This document shows positions 24,834 to 34,774 of a DNA stretch of 64,000 bases, one piece after another. Location of the stretch: contig JALFAD010000059.1 in the NCBI GenBank assembly GCA_022772525.1, positions 28,490 to 92,489 on the forward strand, read 5' to 3'. The notes below the pieces were generated by a model. That model was given only the letters and a program-made list of their open reading frames with translations. It was not told where the DNA came from and made no database searches. Each line of letters begins with the position of its first letter. Position 1 is the stretch's first letter. This DNA comes from Clostridiales bacterium. Its GTDB lineage: Bacteria > Bacillota > Clostridia > Oscillospirales > Oscillospiraceae. Made by a program: the position numbers and the translations under genes.

Positions 24834-25565
24834 ATGGCTGTCGTATCTATGAAGCAACTGCTGGAGGCCGGCGTGCACTTCGGTCATCAGACCCGCCGCT
24901 GGAACCCCAAAATGGCTCCCTACATCTACACCGAGCGTAACGGTATCTACATCATCGACCTGCAGAAGACCGTTAAGAAGCTGGAGGAAGCCTACAACTT
25001 CGTTCGTGAAACTACCGCTAACGGCGGCAACATCCTGTTCGTCGGCACCAAGAAGCAGGCGCAGGACGCCATCAAGGAAGAGGCTGCCCGCTGCGGCGGT
25101 TATTATGTCAACTCCCGCTGGCTGGGCGGTATGCTGACCAACTTCCGCACCATGCGCTCCCGTATCGACCGTCTGGCTCAGCTGAAGAAGATGGAAGAGG
25201 ACGGCACCTTCGCCATGCTGCCCAAGAAGGAAGTTATCAAGCATCAGGGCGAGATCGCCAAGCTGGAGAAGTACCTGGGCGGCGTCAAGGAAATGAAGAA
25301 GATTCCCGCTGCCATGTTTATCGTCGACCCCCGCAAGGAGCGCAACGCTATCGCCGAGGCCAAGAAGCTGAACATCCCTGTTGTGGCCATCGTGGACACC
25401 AACTGCGACCCCGATGAGATCGACTATGTGATTCCCGGCAACGACGATGCCATCCGCGCCATCCGTCTGATTGCTTCCGCCATGGCCAGCGCCGCCATCG
25501 AAGGCCGTCAGGGCGAGGACACCGAGGCTCCCGCTGAGGCTCCCGTCGAGGCTGCCGCCGAATAA
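24834..25565 (+). CDS. rpsB: 30S ribosomal protein S2
   Basis: The 243-residue protein has the S2 signatures [20 protein letters not shown] at the start, [34 protein letters not shown] and [20 protein letters not shown], and ends in a short Ala/Glu/Pro tail. It is the first gene of the S2 - EF-Ts operon. Codon use is strongly biased to preferred codons, as expected for a highly expressed gene. Confidence 0.97.
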   Translation: MAVVSMKQLLEAGVHFGHQTRRWNPKMAPYIYTERNGIYIIDLQKTVKKLEEAYNFVRETTANGGNILFVGTKKQAQDAIKEEAARCGGYYVNSRWLGGMLTNFRTMRSRIDRLAQLKKMEEDGTFAMLPKKEVIKHQGEIAKLEKYLGGVKEMKKIPAAMFIVDPRKERNAIAEAKKLNIPVVAIVDTNCDPDEIDYVIPGNDDAIRAIRLIASAMASAAIEGRQGEDTEAPAEAPVEAAAE

Positions 25566-25607
25566 GCTGCCCTACCATACAATATAAGTATCAGGAGGAA
25601 ATAGAAA

Positions 25608-26537
25608 ATGGCTTTTACCGCTCAGGATGTTAAGAAGCTCCGTGAAATGACCAACGTCGGCATGATGGACTGCAAGAAGGCCCTGCAGGCCACCGACGGC
25701 GATATGGACAAGGCCGTTGACTGGCTGCGTGAAAAGGGTCTGGCCAAGGCCGCCAAGAAGGCTGACCGCGTTGCCGCCGAGGGCGTGGCTTACGCTGCCG
25801 TCATTGACGGTGTGGGTGTTGCCATCGAGGTCAACTCCGAGACCGACTTTGCCGCCAAGACCGATGCTTTCCTGGATCTGGTCAAGAATCTGGCTGTGGT
25901 TGTCGCCAAGCAGAACCCCGCTGACGTGGAGGCTCTGAAGGCCTGCAAGTATCCTAACTCCGACCTGACCGTCACCGAAATCATGCAGGAGAAGGTCATG
26001 TCCATCGGCGAGAATATGCAGATCCGCCGGTTCGCCCGGTTCGATTCCAACACCTCCGTCGCCTACGTTCACGCCGGCGGCACCCACGGTGTTCTGGTGA
26101 ATCTGGCTGTGGAGGGCGGCATCGACGCCACCGAGATCGGCAAGAACGTTGCCATGCAGATTGCCGCCATGTCCCCCAAATACTGGGATAAGACTCAGGT
26201 GCCTCAGGCCGATGTGGACAAGGAGCTGGCTGTGCAGGTCGCTCTGATGGACAACGACCCCAAGATGGCTTCCAAGCCCGCCGCTGTCAAGGAGAAGATT
26301 GCTGCCGGCAAGATGGCTGCCTTCTACAAGGAGTCCTGCCTGCTGCAGCAGGAGTTCGTCCGTTCCGACCTCTATAAGGGCGACGTCGCCGGCTATATTG
26401 CCGACGCTGCCAAGAAGCTGGGCGGCAAGGTTACCTTCGTGGACGCCATTCACTACATCAAGGGTGAGGGCATTGAGAAGAAGGTTGACGACTTCGCCGC
26501 CGAAGTCGCCGCGCAGATCGCCGGCGCTGCCAAGTAA
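25608..26537 (+). CDS. tsf: Translation elongation factor Ts
   Basis: The 309-residue nucleotide-exchange factor for EF-Tu has the N-terminal UBA-like domain with REMTNVGMMDCKKALQ, followed by the core domain with EVNSETDFAAKT, which contacts EF-Tu, and the KFQ-like repeats towards the end. It starts 42 bases after rpsB with AGGAGGAAATAGAAA as ribosome site, the universal rpsB-tsf order. Confidence 0.97.
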   Translation: MAFTAQDVKKLREMTNVGMMDCKKALQATDGDMDKAVDWLREKGLAKAAKKADRVAAEGVAYAAVIDGVGVAIEVNSETDFAAKTDAFLDLVKNLAVVVAKQNPADVEALKACKYPNSDLTVTEIMQEKVMSIGENMQIRRFARFDSNTSVAYVHAGGTHGVLVNLAVEGGIDATEIGKNVAMQIAAMSPKYWDKTQVPQADVDKELAVQVALMDNDPKMASKPAAVKEKIAAGKMAAFYKESCLLQQEFVRSDLYKGDVAGYIADAAKKLGGKVTFVDAIHYIKGEGIEKKVDDFAAEVAAQIAGAAK

Positions 26538-26638
26538 ACTTCCCAACCGTGTCAAAAAGCCCCAGGCAAAGAGAGTTCAGCATAGGGATAACCTAAAAAG
26601 GATATTTTCGGCTGACACTCTTCGAGCGGGACCAATAG

Positions 26639-26683
26639 AAAGGCCACACAACAGGCTACAATGTCTGCTGTGTGGCCTTTTCC
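26639..26683 (+). terminator. Intrinsic terminator of rpsB-tsf
   Basis: AAAGGCCACACA / TGTGTGGCCTTT stem with an 18-base loop and a T-rich tail, about 100 bases after the tsf stop. Confidence 0.85.
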
Positions 26684-26696
26684 GTTTATGCGTCTT

Positions 26697-26848
26697 CGCC
26701 ATTGTCCATCAGCGTGGATAAGCCTACCTCCGAGCCGGAATGCGCAGAAGAATATCTCCAGTTCGATCAAGCTGTACATTTCGTTGACGCTGTCATCGTA
26801 TTTTTCAAGCGTCTCCCGTTGCTCCGCTGTCATGGAGTCGTGTAACCT
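26697..26848 (-). pseudogene. Relic of a DUF6809 family protein (C-terminal part)
   Basis: One minus-strand frame reads MTAEQRETLEKYDDSVNEMY then LIELEIFFCAFRLGGRLI, the C-terminal pattern of DUF6809 small helical proteins common on mobile elements of gut Clostridia. The N-terminal half is missing; the frame upstream instead overlaps a methylase fragment. The region has no ribosome site and looks decayed. Confidence 0.5.
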
Positions 26849-27010
26849 CATCAAAAATTTTCTCTCCCAAGCGAGCAATAACTTTGATTTGCGTTTTTTC
26901 GGCAAGGAACTTATGCAGCCTCTCATTCTGTGCGTCAAATAAAGAATCAGGAATAATAAATGCCATATCTCTGAAGATCTTCGCTCTGGCACAGTTTTCT
27001 TCTATAGGAT
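26849..27010 (-). pseudogene. Fragment of a type I-like N-6 adenine DNA methylase
   Basis: A minus-strand frame contains ARAKIFRDMAFIIPDSLFD and KVIARLGEKIFDEV, which match the segment after the NPPY region in class I DNA adenine methylases (typically '..VIPDGIL...' and 'ARLGEKIF..V..ATTV'). It breaks off in mid-domain at the joint with the DUF6809 relic, in a different frame. It is clearly not functional. Confidence 0.5.
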
Positions 27011-27093
27011 CCGGACACCCTCTTTCTTTTTTGGACAAAAGGTGCTATGATAAGGAGTAAGAAATTGACTTAGAAGTAAAGAAGGTCGTCACC

Positions 27094-28206
27094 ATGAAAA
27101 CCCCTATCAAAATGCTGGTCATCAATCCCGGCTCTACCTCCACCAAGGTCAGCTTCTTTGAAGATGAGAAGAATGTATACACCGAAAGCATCTTCCACGA
27201 TGCCCCGGAGCTGTTACAGTATCCCACCACCAACGATCAGATGCCCATGCGCAAGCAGGTGCTTCTGGACTTTTTGCGCTCCCACGGCATGACCCCTGCC
27301 GATATGGATGTCTTTGTAGGCCGGGGCGGCTGCGCCTATTCCCAGGCCTCCGGCGTGATGGAAATTGACGAACAGCTGGTTCGGGACACCGCCGCCGACA
27401 AAGGCGGCAGCGACCACCCGGCAAAGCTGGGTGTCATGCTTGCCTACGAGCTGGGCAGCGAATACGGAAAACCCATGTATACCGTGAACCCCACCAATGT
27501 GGACGAGCTTTGCGACTACGCCCGGCTCACCGGCATTGCGGGGCTGTACCGCCGGGCCCAGACCCATGTGCTGAACCAGAAGGGCATTGCCGCCATTCAC
27601 GCCAAAAAGCTGGGCAAGCGCTATGAGGACCTGAACCTGATCGTCTGCCATGTGGACGGCGGCATCACCATCACCGCCCACAAGGCGGGACGTATGATCG
27701 ACAGCACGGAAGGCGCTGGCGGTGACGGCCCCTTCACCCCCACCCGGCTTGGCTCTATCCCGGTGATGGAGGTGCTGCAATATCTGGACGAGGGGCACAC
27801 GACAGCGGAAATGCGGGCCATGCTGTCCCGCTCCGGCGGCTTCGTCAGCCACTTTGGAACCTCCGATGCGGCAAAGATTCACGCACTGGTGGAAGCCGGA
27901 GACAGCAAAGCCGTGACCGTCTGGAACACAATGATCTACCAGCTCTGCAAATCCATCGGCAGCATGGCTGCGGTGCTGGAGGGCAAGGTGGACGGCATTC
28001 TGCTGACCGGCGGCCTGATGCGCTACGCCGACATTCTGGAAGGCGTGGAAGCGCGCTGCGGCTGGATCGCGCCGATTTCCGTCTACCCCGGCGAGTGCGA
28101 GCAGGAAGCCATGGCGGATGCGGTGCTGGAGGTACTCCGGGGGCAGCGGCAGGCAAACCGGTATACCGGTTCCCCAGTTTTTCGGGGCTTTGATTGGGAG
28201 AAATAA
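27094..28206 (+). CDS. buk: Butyrate kinase
   Basis: The 370-residue ASKHA-fold kinase interconverts butyryl phosphate plus ADP with butyrate plus ATP. It has the acetate/butyrate kinase N-terminus LVINPGSTSTKVSFF, the VGRGGCAYSQASGVMEID block, the phosphate loop CHVDGGITITAHKAGRMID and the TGGLMRYADILE motif near the C-terminus. Length and GRGG motif fit butyrate rather than acetate kinase. The partner phosphotransbutyrylase is not adjacent, so the gene stands alone with its own terminator. Butyrate production by this route, or use of branched-chain acyl phosphates, is inference. Confidence 0.9.
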   Translation: MKTPIKMLVINPGSTSTKVSFFEDEKNVYTESIFHDAPELLQYPTTNDQMPMRKQVLLDFLRSHGMTPADMDVFVGRGGCAYSQASGVMEIDEQLVRDTAADKGGSDHPAKLGVMLAYELGSEYGKPMYTVNPTNVDELCDYARLTGIAGLYRRAQTHVLNQKGIAAIHAKKLGKRYEDLNLIVCHVDGGITITAHKAGRMIDSTEGAGGDGPFTPTRLGSIPVMEVLQYLDEGHTTAEMRAMLSRSGGFVSHFGTSDAAKIHALVEAGDSKAVTVWNTMIYQLCKSIGSMAAVLEGKVDGILLTGGLMRYADILEGVEARCGWIAPISVYPGECEQEAMADAVLEVLRGQRQANRYTGSPVFRGFDWEK

Positions 28207-28216
28207 CATTGTGAAA

Positions 28217-28252
28217 AATCACCCCTCAGTCCAGTGCTGAGGGGTGATTCTT
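28217..28252 (+). terminator. Intrinsic terminator of buk
   Basis: AATCACCCCTCA / TGAGGGGTGATT stem, nine-base loop, 10 bases after the buk stop; the T tail is short. Confidence 0.8.
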
Positions 28253-28255
28253 AGC

Positions 28256-28294
28256 GCAAAAGCCCCGGCGGGATTGGGCTTACCCGCCGGGGCT
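28256..28294 (-). terminator. Intrinsic terminator of the hsp20-groES-groEL operon
   Basis: AGCCCCGGCGGG / CCCGCCGGGGCT perfect 12-base stem; on the minus strand it is followed by TTTT. It lies about 140 bases after the groL stop. Confidence 0.75.
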
Positions 28295-28365
28295 GTGCTA
28301 AGCCTGCTGAAAAAGGGGTGAAAAGCAGGTCGTTTAGGAGGTATCGGAATGGATTGGCTTTGTTT

Positions 28366-28422
28366 AGGGAAACTCTGATTCATTCGGCAAGAACTGCTGC
28401 GGACGAATGATTCAGAGGTTCC
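28366..28422. repeat. Hairpin repeat, family 1, short copy D (57 bp)
   Basis: AGGGAAACTCTGATTCATTC and GAATGATTCAGAGGTTCCT are near-perfect inverted ends, with the family motif CGGCAAGAACTG after the left end. The interior of the long copies is missing, so this looks like an internal deletion derivative. It lies between the groL stop and its terminator. Confidence 0.8.
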
Positions 28423-28433
28423 TGATAGATTCG

Positions 28434-30077
<1,644 letters not shown>

Positions 30078-30350
30078 TTATTCCACAGTCGCGAGAATGT
30101 CGCTCATGCGGATGACTTTGTATTCTTCTTTGTCCAGCTTGATCTCGGTTCCGGCATACTTGTCGGTCAAAACCTGATCGCCAACCTTCACGGTCACAGG
30201 GTTCTCCGCCGTGCCGGGGCCTACCGCCACAACGGTGGCGATGAGAGATTTCTCCTTGGCGGCAGTCGCCAGAACAATGCCGCTCTCGGTGGTCTGCTCG
30301 GCCTCCATGGCCTGGATCACAATATGGTCAGCCAGTGGTTTCAGTGTCAT
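30078..30350 (-). CDS. groS: Co-chaperonin GroES (Hsp10)
   Basis: This 90-residue protein has KPLADHIVIQAMEAEQTTESG (the mobile loop region), VVAVGPGTAENP and the closing EYKVIRMSDILATVE. It caps the GroEL ring. It lies between hsp20 and groL in one operon; ribosome site AGGAGGAATCAAC. Confidence 0.97.
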   Translation of the reverse strand: MTLKPLADHIVIQAMEAEQTTESGIVLATAAKEKSLIATVVAVGPGTAENPVTVKVGDQVLTDKYAGTEIKLDKEEYKVIRMSDILATVE

Positions 30351-30391
30351 GTTGATTCCTCCTGTAAAATGACGGGTCGCAAAACGGACAA

Positions 30392-30808
30392 TCAGTCTTC
30401 AATGGCAATCAGGTTCTTCTCCTCCAGAGCAGGCTGCTGCTTCTTGGGAATGAAGATGCACAGGACTCCGTTCTGGAACCGGGCGTGGATATCCTCCTGA
30501 GTGACCTTGTCGCCCACGTAGAAGGTGCGGCGCATGGTGCCGACAAAACGCTCCCGGCGCAGATACTTGGACTTGCCTTCCTCCGGGTCGCTGGAGCGGC
30601 TGATGGTGGCGCTGATGTGCAGATAGCCGTCCTTCAGCTCCGCGCTCACGTTCTCCTTCTCAACGCCAGGCAGATCAATCGCCATCTCAAAGCCCTTCTC
30701 GGTCTCACGGATATCCGTGTTCATGAGGCCCGTGGTATTGTGGTTGCCGAAAGCGGAATCGGCAATCTCGTCAAACAGGTTTCTCGCAATGGTATAAGTG
30801 GTAAACAT
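30392..30808 (-). CDS. Small heat-shock protein, Hsp20/alpha-crystallin family
   Basis: The 138-residue protein has an alpha-crystallin domain (about residues 30-125): DIRETEKGFEMAIDLPGV, ENVSAELKDGYLHISATI, and the FRRSF-like RRTFYVGDKVTQEDIHARF, and the tail motif GVLCIFIPKK. It holds unfolding proteins for refolding by other chaperones. The start at 30808 is eight bases after AAAGGAG. It is the first gene of the CIRCE-controlled operon with groES and groEL, a linkage that is not the usual one. Confidence 0.95.
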   Translation of the reverse strand: MFTTYTIARNLFDEIADSAFGNHNTTGLMNTDIRETEKGFEMAIDLPGVEKENVSAELKDGYLHISATISRSSDPEEGKSKYLRRERFVGTMRRTFYVGDKVTQEDIHARFQNGVLCIFIPKKQQPALEEKNLIAIED

Positions 30809-30866
30809 AAAAATTGCTCCTTTCAGCATTGGGGGGCATCCGCCCCGTGTGAATTTGTTTATCCGA

Positions 30867-30908
30867 ATTATACCACCATTTTTAGCACTGTCAAGGTCTG
30901 AGTGCTAA
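30867..30908 (-). promoter_or_regulatory. CIRCE operator (HrcA) overlapping a sigma-A promoter
   Basis: TTAGCACTG - nine bases - GAGTGCTAA (30882-30908) matches the CIRCE consensus with one change at the inner base of one arm. On the minus strand the -35 TTGACA (30889-30894) lies inside CIRCE and the -10 TATAAT (30867-30872) is 16 bases on. HrcA binding would block the hsp20-groES-groEL promoter until heat stress. Confidence 0.93.
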
Positions 30909-30933
30909 ATTCATAATAGAAGTTTTTTAATTA

Positions 30934-31025
30934 TGATAAATTACATTTATTAATAAAGGGGGGGAAACCGCACGATAATCCCCCATTGGCAGCCGCTTCT
31001 CCGCAGTCATAATCATAATTTATCA
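30934..31025. promoter_or_regulatory. Candidate operator pair upstream of the LysR gene
   Basis: TGATAAATTA (30934-30943) and its exact complement TAATTTATCA (31016-31025) flank an A/T-rich segment in the divergent hsp20/lysR gap. LysR-type regulators often bind such AT-rich dyads near their own gene; no direct proof. Confidence 0.3.
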
Positions 31026-31135
31026 AATATAATGCAACTTTTTTATTATTTCCCTGCCTTTGGCTTGTATTTCCTTCTCCGGCATGATATCATCACTTCA
31101 TATTGCCCGACCAGGGATGGAGGGGAGCAAACACA

Positions 31136-32035
31136 ATGAACATCTTTCAACTGAGCTGCTTTCTCGCGGTCGCCAACACGCTGAGCTTTGCCAAAGCTGC
31201 GGAAAAAATGAATATTTCCCAGCCTGCCATCACCCATCAGATCAAGTCTCTGGAAACGGAACTGAATGTGCCCCTTTTCCGGCGGACCACCCGTCTGGTG
31301 GAGATCACCCCGGAGGGCCAGTCCTTCCTTTCCGATGCCCAGAGCATAGTCGCCATCGCCGCCCAGGCGAAGCTGCGCTTCCACAACCCGGAGGAGCGTC
31401 CCGTGGAGAATCTTGCCATCGGGTGCAGCAGCTATAACCAGCTGACCCTGCTTTCGGACAGCCTGAAGGCCCTCGGCGCGCTTTACCCGAATCTTCACCC
31501 CCACCTTGTGGTGGTTCCCCATGAGCAGCTGTACGCCCTTCTGGAAAACGGAACGGTGGATGTGATTTTCGACATCCGCGGCGGGGAAAAGGAGCACAGC
31601 AGGCTGACCTTCACGGAATTGCTGAAAAGCCCCATTGTCTGTGCCTGCGACAGCAGCTGCCCGCTGGCACAGCGGGAAAGCGTTTCCATGGCGGACCTGA
31701 AGGAGCATTCTCTCATTTTCAGCAATCCAGTTAATCTGATTCCGGATGCCGCCAAACTGCAGTGGGAGCTTGCGGCGGGGAGAAGTCCGGCGGACTTTCA
31801 CTTCTGTTCCTCCGTCGAGGCGTCCATTGTCCTGATGCGGGCTGGCTTCGGCGCGGCAGTGATTCCGGAATTTCTGGTGCCCCGGGATGCCCGGCTGATC
31901 GTTCTGCCATTGACGGACGCGCCGGAGGTGTCCTTCGGAATGTTCTATAAACCCTATCCTGGCGACGATGTGCTGCGGAAATTCCTTCAGCTCGCCCGGC
32001 AGCACATTTCCATATCCAAGGAGGCGCAGACATGA
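31136..32035 (+). CDS. LysR family transcriptional regulator
   Basis: The 299-residue protein has an N-terminal winged helix (residues 1-60, NIFQLSCFLAVANTLSFAKAAEKMNISQPAITHQIKSLE) split by the usual pattern, then a periplasmic-binding-protein-like effector domain (about 90-295). ATG 31136 follows GGAGGGG. Its stop overlaps the start of the CdaR-type gene by four bases (ATGA), so both regulators are made from one transcript. It probably controls the glycerate genes downstream or an overlapping carbon-source response; the ligand is unknown. Confidence 0.9.
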   Translation: MNIFQLSCFLAVANTLSFAKAAEKMNISQPAITHQIKSLETELNVPLFRRTTRLVEITPEGQSFLSDAQSIVAIAAQAKLRFHNPEERPVENLAIGCSSYNQLTLLSDSLKALGALYPNLHPHLVVVPHEQLYALLENGTVDVIFDIRGGEKEHSRLTFTELLKSPIVCACDSSCPLAQRESVSMADLKEHSLIFSNPVNLIPDAAKLQWELAAGRSPADFHFCSSVEASIVLMRAGFGAAVIPEFLVPRDARLIVLPLTDAPEVSFGMFYKPYPGDDVLRKFLQLARQHISISKEAQT

Positions 32036-33189
32036 AAATATCCAAAAGCAGCGCCCAGCAGATCGTGGAAGAAATCGGCAAGCTGGTCAAGCAGAACATC
32101 AATCTGATGGACGAAACAGGCCACATCGTCGCCAGCAACGACCCCTCCCGAATTGGCAACTTCCACACCGGCGCCTACCGGATCATTCAGAACCATCTGA
32201 GCGAATACTACATTACGCCGGAGCTGGAGGCCGAGCTGCCCAACGTCCGCCGTGGCATCAACCTGCCCATTGAGGTGGACGGCGAGGTGCAGGGGGTCAT
32301 CGGCATCACCGGCGACTATTCCGAGGTAATCAAATACGGTCAGATCGTCAAAAAAATGGCGGAAATACTGATTCGGGAACGGATGGCGCTGGATAACCGG
32401 CAGCTGGACCAGCGGGTGCGCAGCCGGTTCCTGGAGGACTGGATTCTGGGCAGCGGACTGAGTAACCCCCAGTCTCTGTCTGAGCGGGGCTTTGCTCTGG
32501 GAATTGACATTCGCAGTCCCAGACGGTGTATTGTCACCTCCGCCCGAAACCGGGAGACGTACACCGGCTCTCTGGAAGGGCAGCTGGTGCTGGAAAAGGT
32601 AGAGGGACTGGTCAGCGCCCGCGTTCAGGAGCAGGGCGGAATCATTCTGCGCAACGCCGCCCGACAGATCCTTCTGCTGCGGCGGCAGGAAACCGAAGCC
32701 CTGGAGGCGCTTTGCCGGGAGATTTCCCAAACCGTGCAGGCACGGCTGGGCGTCAGCATGATTTTCGGCATTGACGGCCCGTCTGGGGATGTGCATTCCG
32801 CGTACCTGCAGGCAAACCGTGCCTGGCGGACCTCCGCTTACAGCGACTCCACCATTACCTGCTTCGAGTCGCTGAACACGGAGCTTCTGCTGGACGATCT
32901 GTCCCGGGGCAGTAAGCTGGAATACCTTCGGAAGATTTTCCGGGGCTGTACGGCGGAGGAGGTCGCCGACCACGTGGAGCTGCTGGAGGTCTTCTTCGCG
33001 GCGGAGGGCTCTCTGCAAAAGGCTGCCCAGCGGCTGTTCATCCACAAAAACACCATGCAGTACCGGCTGAAACGTCTGGCGGAGGACACCGGCCTTGACG
33101 TCCGTAAGCCCAGTCAGGCGCCCTCGCTGTATCTGGCGATGCTGCTGTATCTGGACCTCAGCCGCAGTGACGATGCTCTCGGATTCTGA
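32032..33189 (+). CDS. CdaR/PucR-type regulator with sugar diacid recognition domain
   Basis: The 385-residue protein has the N-terminal diacid_rec domain (IVEEIGKLVKQNINLMDETG, GINLPIEVDGEVQGVIGITGD), a middle GGDEF-like region and a C-terminal PucR-type helix-turn-helix (QKAAQRLFIHKNTMQYRLKR). CdaR in E. coli activates glucarate, galactarate and glycerate genes. Here it stands 157 bases before a GntP permease and a glycerate kinase, so D-glycerate or a sugar acid is the likely effector. Confidence 0.88.
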   Translation: MKISKSSAQQIVEEIGKLVKQNINLMDETGHIVASNDPSRIGNFHTGAYRIIQNHLSEYYITPELEAELPNVRRGINLPIEVDGEVQGVIGITGDYSEVIKYGQIVKKMAEILIRERMALDNRQLDQRVRSRFLEDWILGSGLSNPQSLSERGFALGIDIRSPRRCIVTSARNRETYTGSLEGQLVLEKVEGLVSARVQEQGGIILRNAARQILLLRRQETEALEALCREISQTVQARLGVSMIFGIDGPSGDVHSAYLQANRAWRTSAYSDSTITCFESLNTELLLDDLSRGSKLEYLRKIFRGCTAEEVADHVELLEVFFAAEGSLQKAAQRLFIHKNTMQYRLKRLAEDTGLDVRKPSQAPSLYLAMLLYLDLSRSDDALGF

Positions 33190-33346
33190 CGTTTTTTGTC
33201 ATCCGGAACAATATTGGCTAGTTTTTTGCGTTCTTCGAAACATTGTATTTTTATGAGAAACATTATAATATAATAGCCAAGAGGGCAGAGTGAAACATGT
33301 GCCGATCTGTGCATTCTGCTCAATATTCTGTGAGGAGGAATTCATT

Positions 33347-34705
33347 ATGACCGGCCTACCCCTTATTATTGTATTTGTTCTGGCAATCGTAGTAATGATC
33401 GTCGCAATCTCCAAGTACAAGATTCATCCGTTCCTGTCCATCATGAGCGTCTCCCTGATTCTGGCCCTGCTGGCGGGCATCCCGCTGGGCGATATTGCCG
33501 GTGTCATCGGCGCGGGCTTCTCCGGCACCTTCAGTTCTATCGGTATCGTCATCATTCTGGGCGCCCTCATCGGCACCATTCTGGAGCAGACCGGCGCCGC
33601 GCTGAAGCTGGCGGATATGGTCGTCAAGCTGGTGGGTCAGAAGAATCCCGAACTGGCCATCGAGCTGATGGGCTGGGTCGTCTCCATCCCCGTATTCTGT
33701 GACAGCGGCTTCGTTATCCTTGACCCCATCCGCCGCGCTATGGTTCGCCGCACCGCTACCTCCAGCGTTGCCATGACCGTGGCTCTGTCCGCCGGTCTGT
33801 ACATCTCCCACGTGTTCATTCCTCCCACGCCCGGCCCCATCGCCGCCGCCAACACTCTGGGCATCGGCAATAATCTGCTGCTGGTCATGGGCATGGGCGT
33901 CGCCGCCTCCATTCTGCCCCTGATCGCCGGCCTGCTGTTTGCCAAGTACATCGGCAAGAAGGTCAAGAGCGCCGACGAAACCGGCTCCGCCGCAGAGGCC
34001 GTCAAGACCTATGAAGAGCTGGTTGCCAGCTACGGCAAGCTGCCCGGCGGCTTCAACGCGCTGGCTCCTATTCTCGTCCCCATCGTCCTGATGGCTATGG
34101 GCTCCATCGCTTCCATGGCTGGCTGGACCGGCATTCTCTTCGACCTGTTCAACTTCCTGGGCAAGCCCGTCATTGCTCTGGCTGTGGGCACCATCTTCGC
34201 TGTAATTCAGCTGGCCACCGCCAAGAAGATGGATAACTTCTATCAGCTGACCAACGACACCCTGAAGGTCACCGGTCCCATCCTGTTCGTCACCGCCGCC
34301 GGCGGCGTGCTGGGTAAGGTCATCGCCTCCAGCGATATGGTCAACTACATCACCGAGAACGCTGCTGTCCTCGGTTCCGTGGGCATCTTCTTCCCCTTCC
34401 TGTTGGCTGCCATCCTCAAGTCCGCACAGGGCTCCTCCACCGTCGCCATCACCACCACCGCCGGTATCGTGGCTCCCCTGCTGGGCGCTATGGGCCTGGA
34501 CACGCCCGCAAAGACCGCTCTGGCTGTTATGGCCATTGGCGCCGGCGCTATGACCGTGTCCCACGCCAACGACTCCTACTTCTGGGTTGTGACCAACTTC
34601 GGTCAGATGACTCCCGAGCAGGGCTACAAGACCCAGACCACGCTGACGCTGGTTCTCGGCCTGTCCGCTATGGTGGGCATCTTCATCCTGAGCCTGATCT
34701 TCTGA
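33347..34705 (+). CDS. GntP family permease (probable D-glycerate/gluconate uptake)
   Basis: The 452-residue membrane protein has about 12-14 helices and GntP signatures: KYKIHPFLSIMSVSLILALL, GALIGTILEQTGAALKLAD, the FCDSGFVIL loop, and HVFIPPTPGPIAAANTLG. GntP-family members carry gluconate or other sugar acids in symport with protons. The CdaR-type regulator in front and the glycerate kinase behind point to D-glycerate. ATG 33347 follows GAGGAGG. A TATAAT lies in the leader (33264 or 33269), so it may have its own promoter. Confidence 0.9.
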   Translation: MTGLPLIIVFVLAIVVMIVAISKYKIHPFLSIMSVSLILALLAGIPLGDIAGVIGAGFSGTFSSIGIVIILGALIGTILEQTGAALKLADMVVKLVGQKNPELAIELMGWVVSIPVFCDSGFVILDPIRRAMVRRTATSSVAMTVALSAGLYISHVFIPPTPGPIAAANTLGIGNNLLLVMGMGVAASILPLIAGLLFAKYIGKKVKSADETGSAAEAVKTYEELVASYGKLPGGFNALAPILVPIVLMAMGSIASMAGWTGILFDLFNFLGKPVIALAVGTIFAVIQLATAKKMDNFYQLTNDTLKVTGPILFVTAAGGVLGKVIASSDMVNYITENAAVLGSVGIFFPFLLAAILKSAQGSSTVAITTTAGIVAPLLGAMGLDTPAKTALAVMAIGAGAMTVSHANDSYFWVVTNFGQMTPEQGYKTQTTLTLVLGLSAMVGIFILSLIF

Positions 34706-34720
34706 TCTGTGCATGTTTCC

Positions 34721-34752
34721 GGGCAGGGCGGCATAGCTGCCCTGCCCCTTTT
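34721..34752 (+). terminator. Hairpin between permease and glycerate kinase genes
   Basis: GGGCAGG / CCTGCCC stem around GCGGCATAGCTGC-like inner pairs, followed by four T. It probably lowers, but need not stop, expression of the kinase gene that starts 23 bases later. Confidence 0.6.
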
Positions 34753-34774
34753 GAAACCGAAATGAGGTATCATT

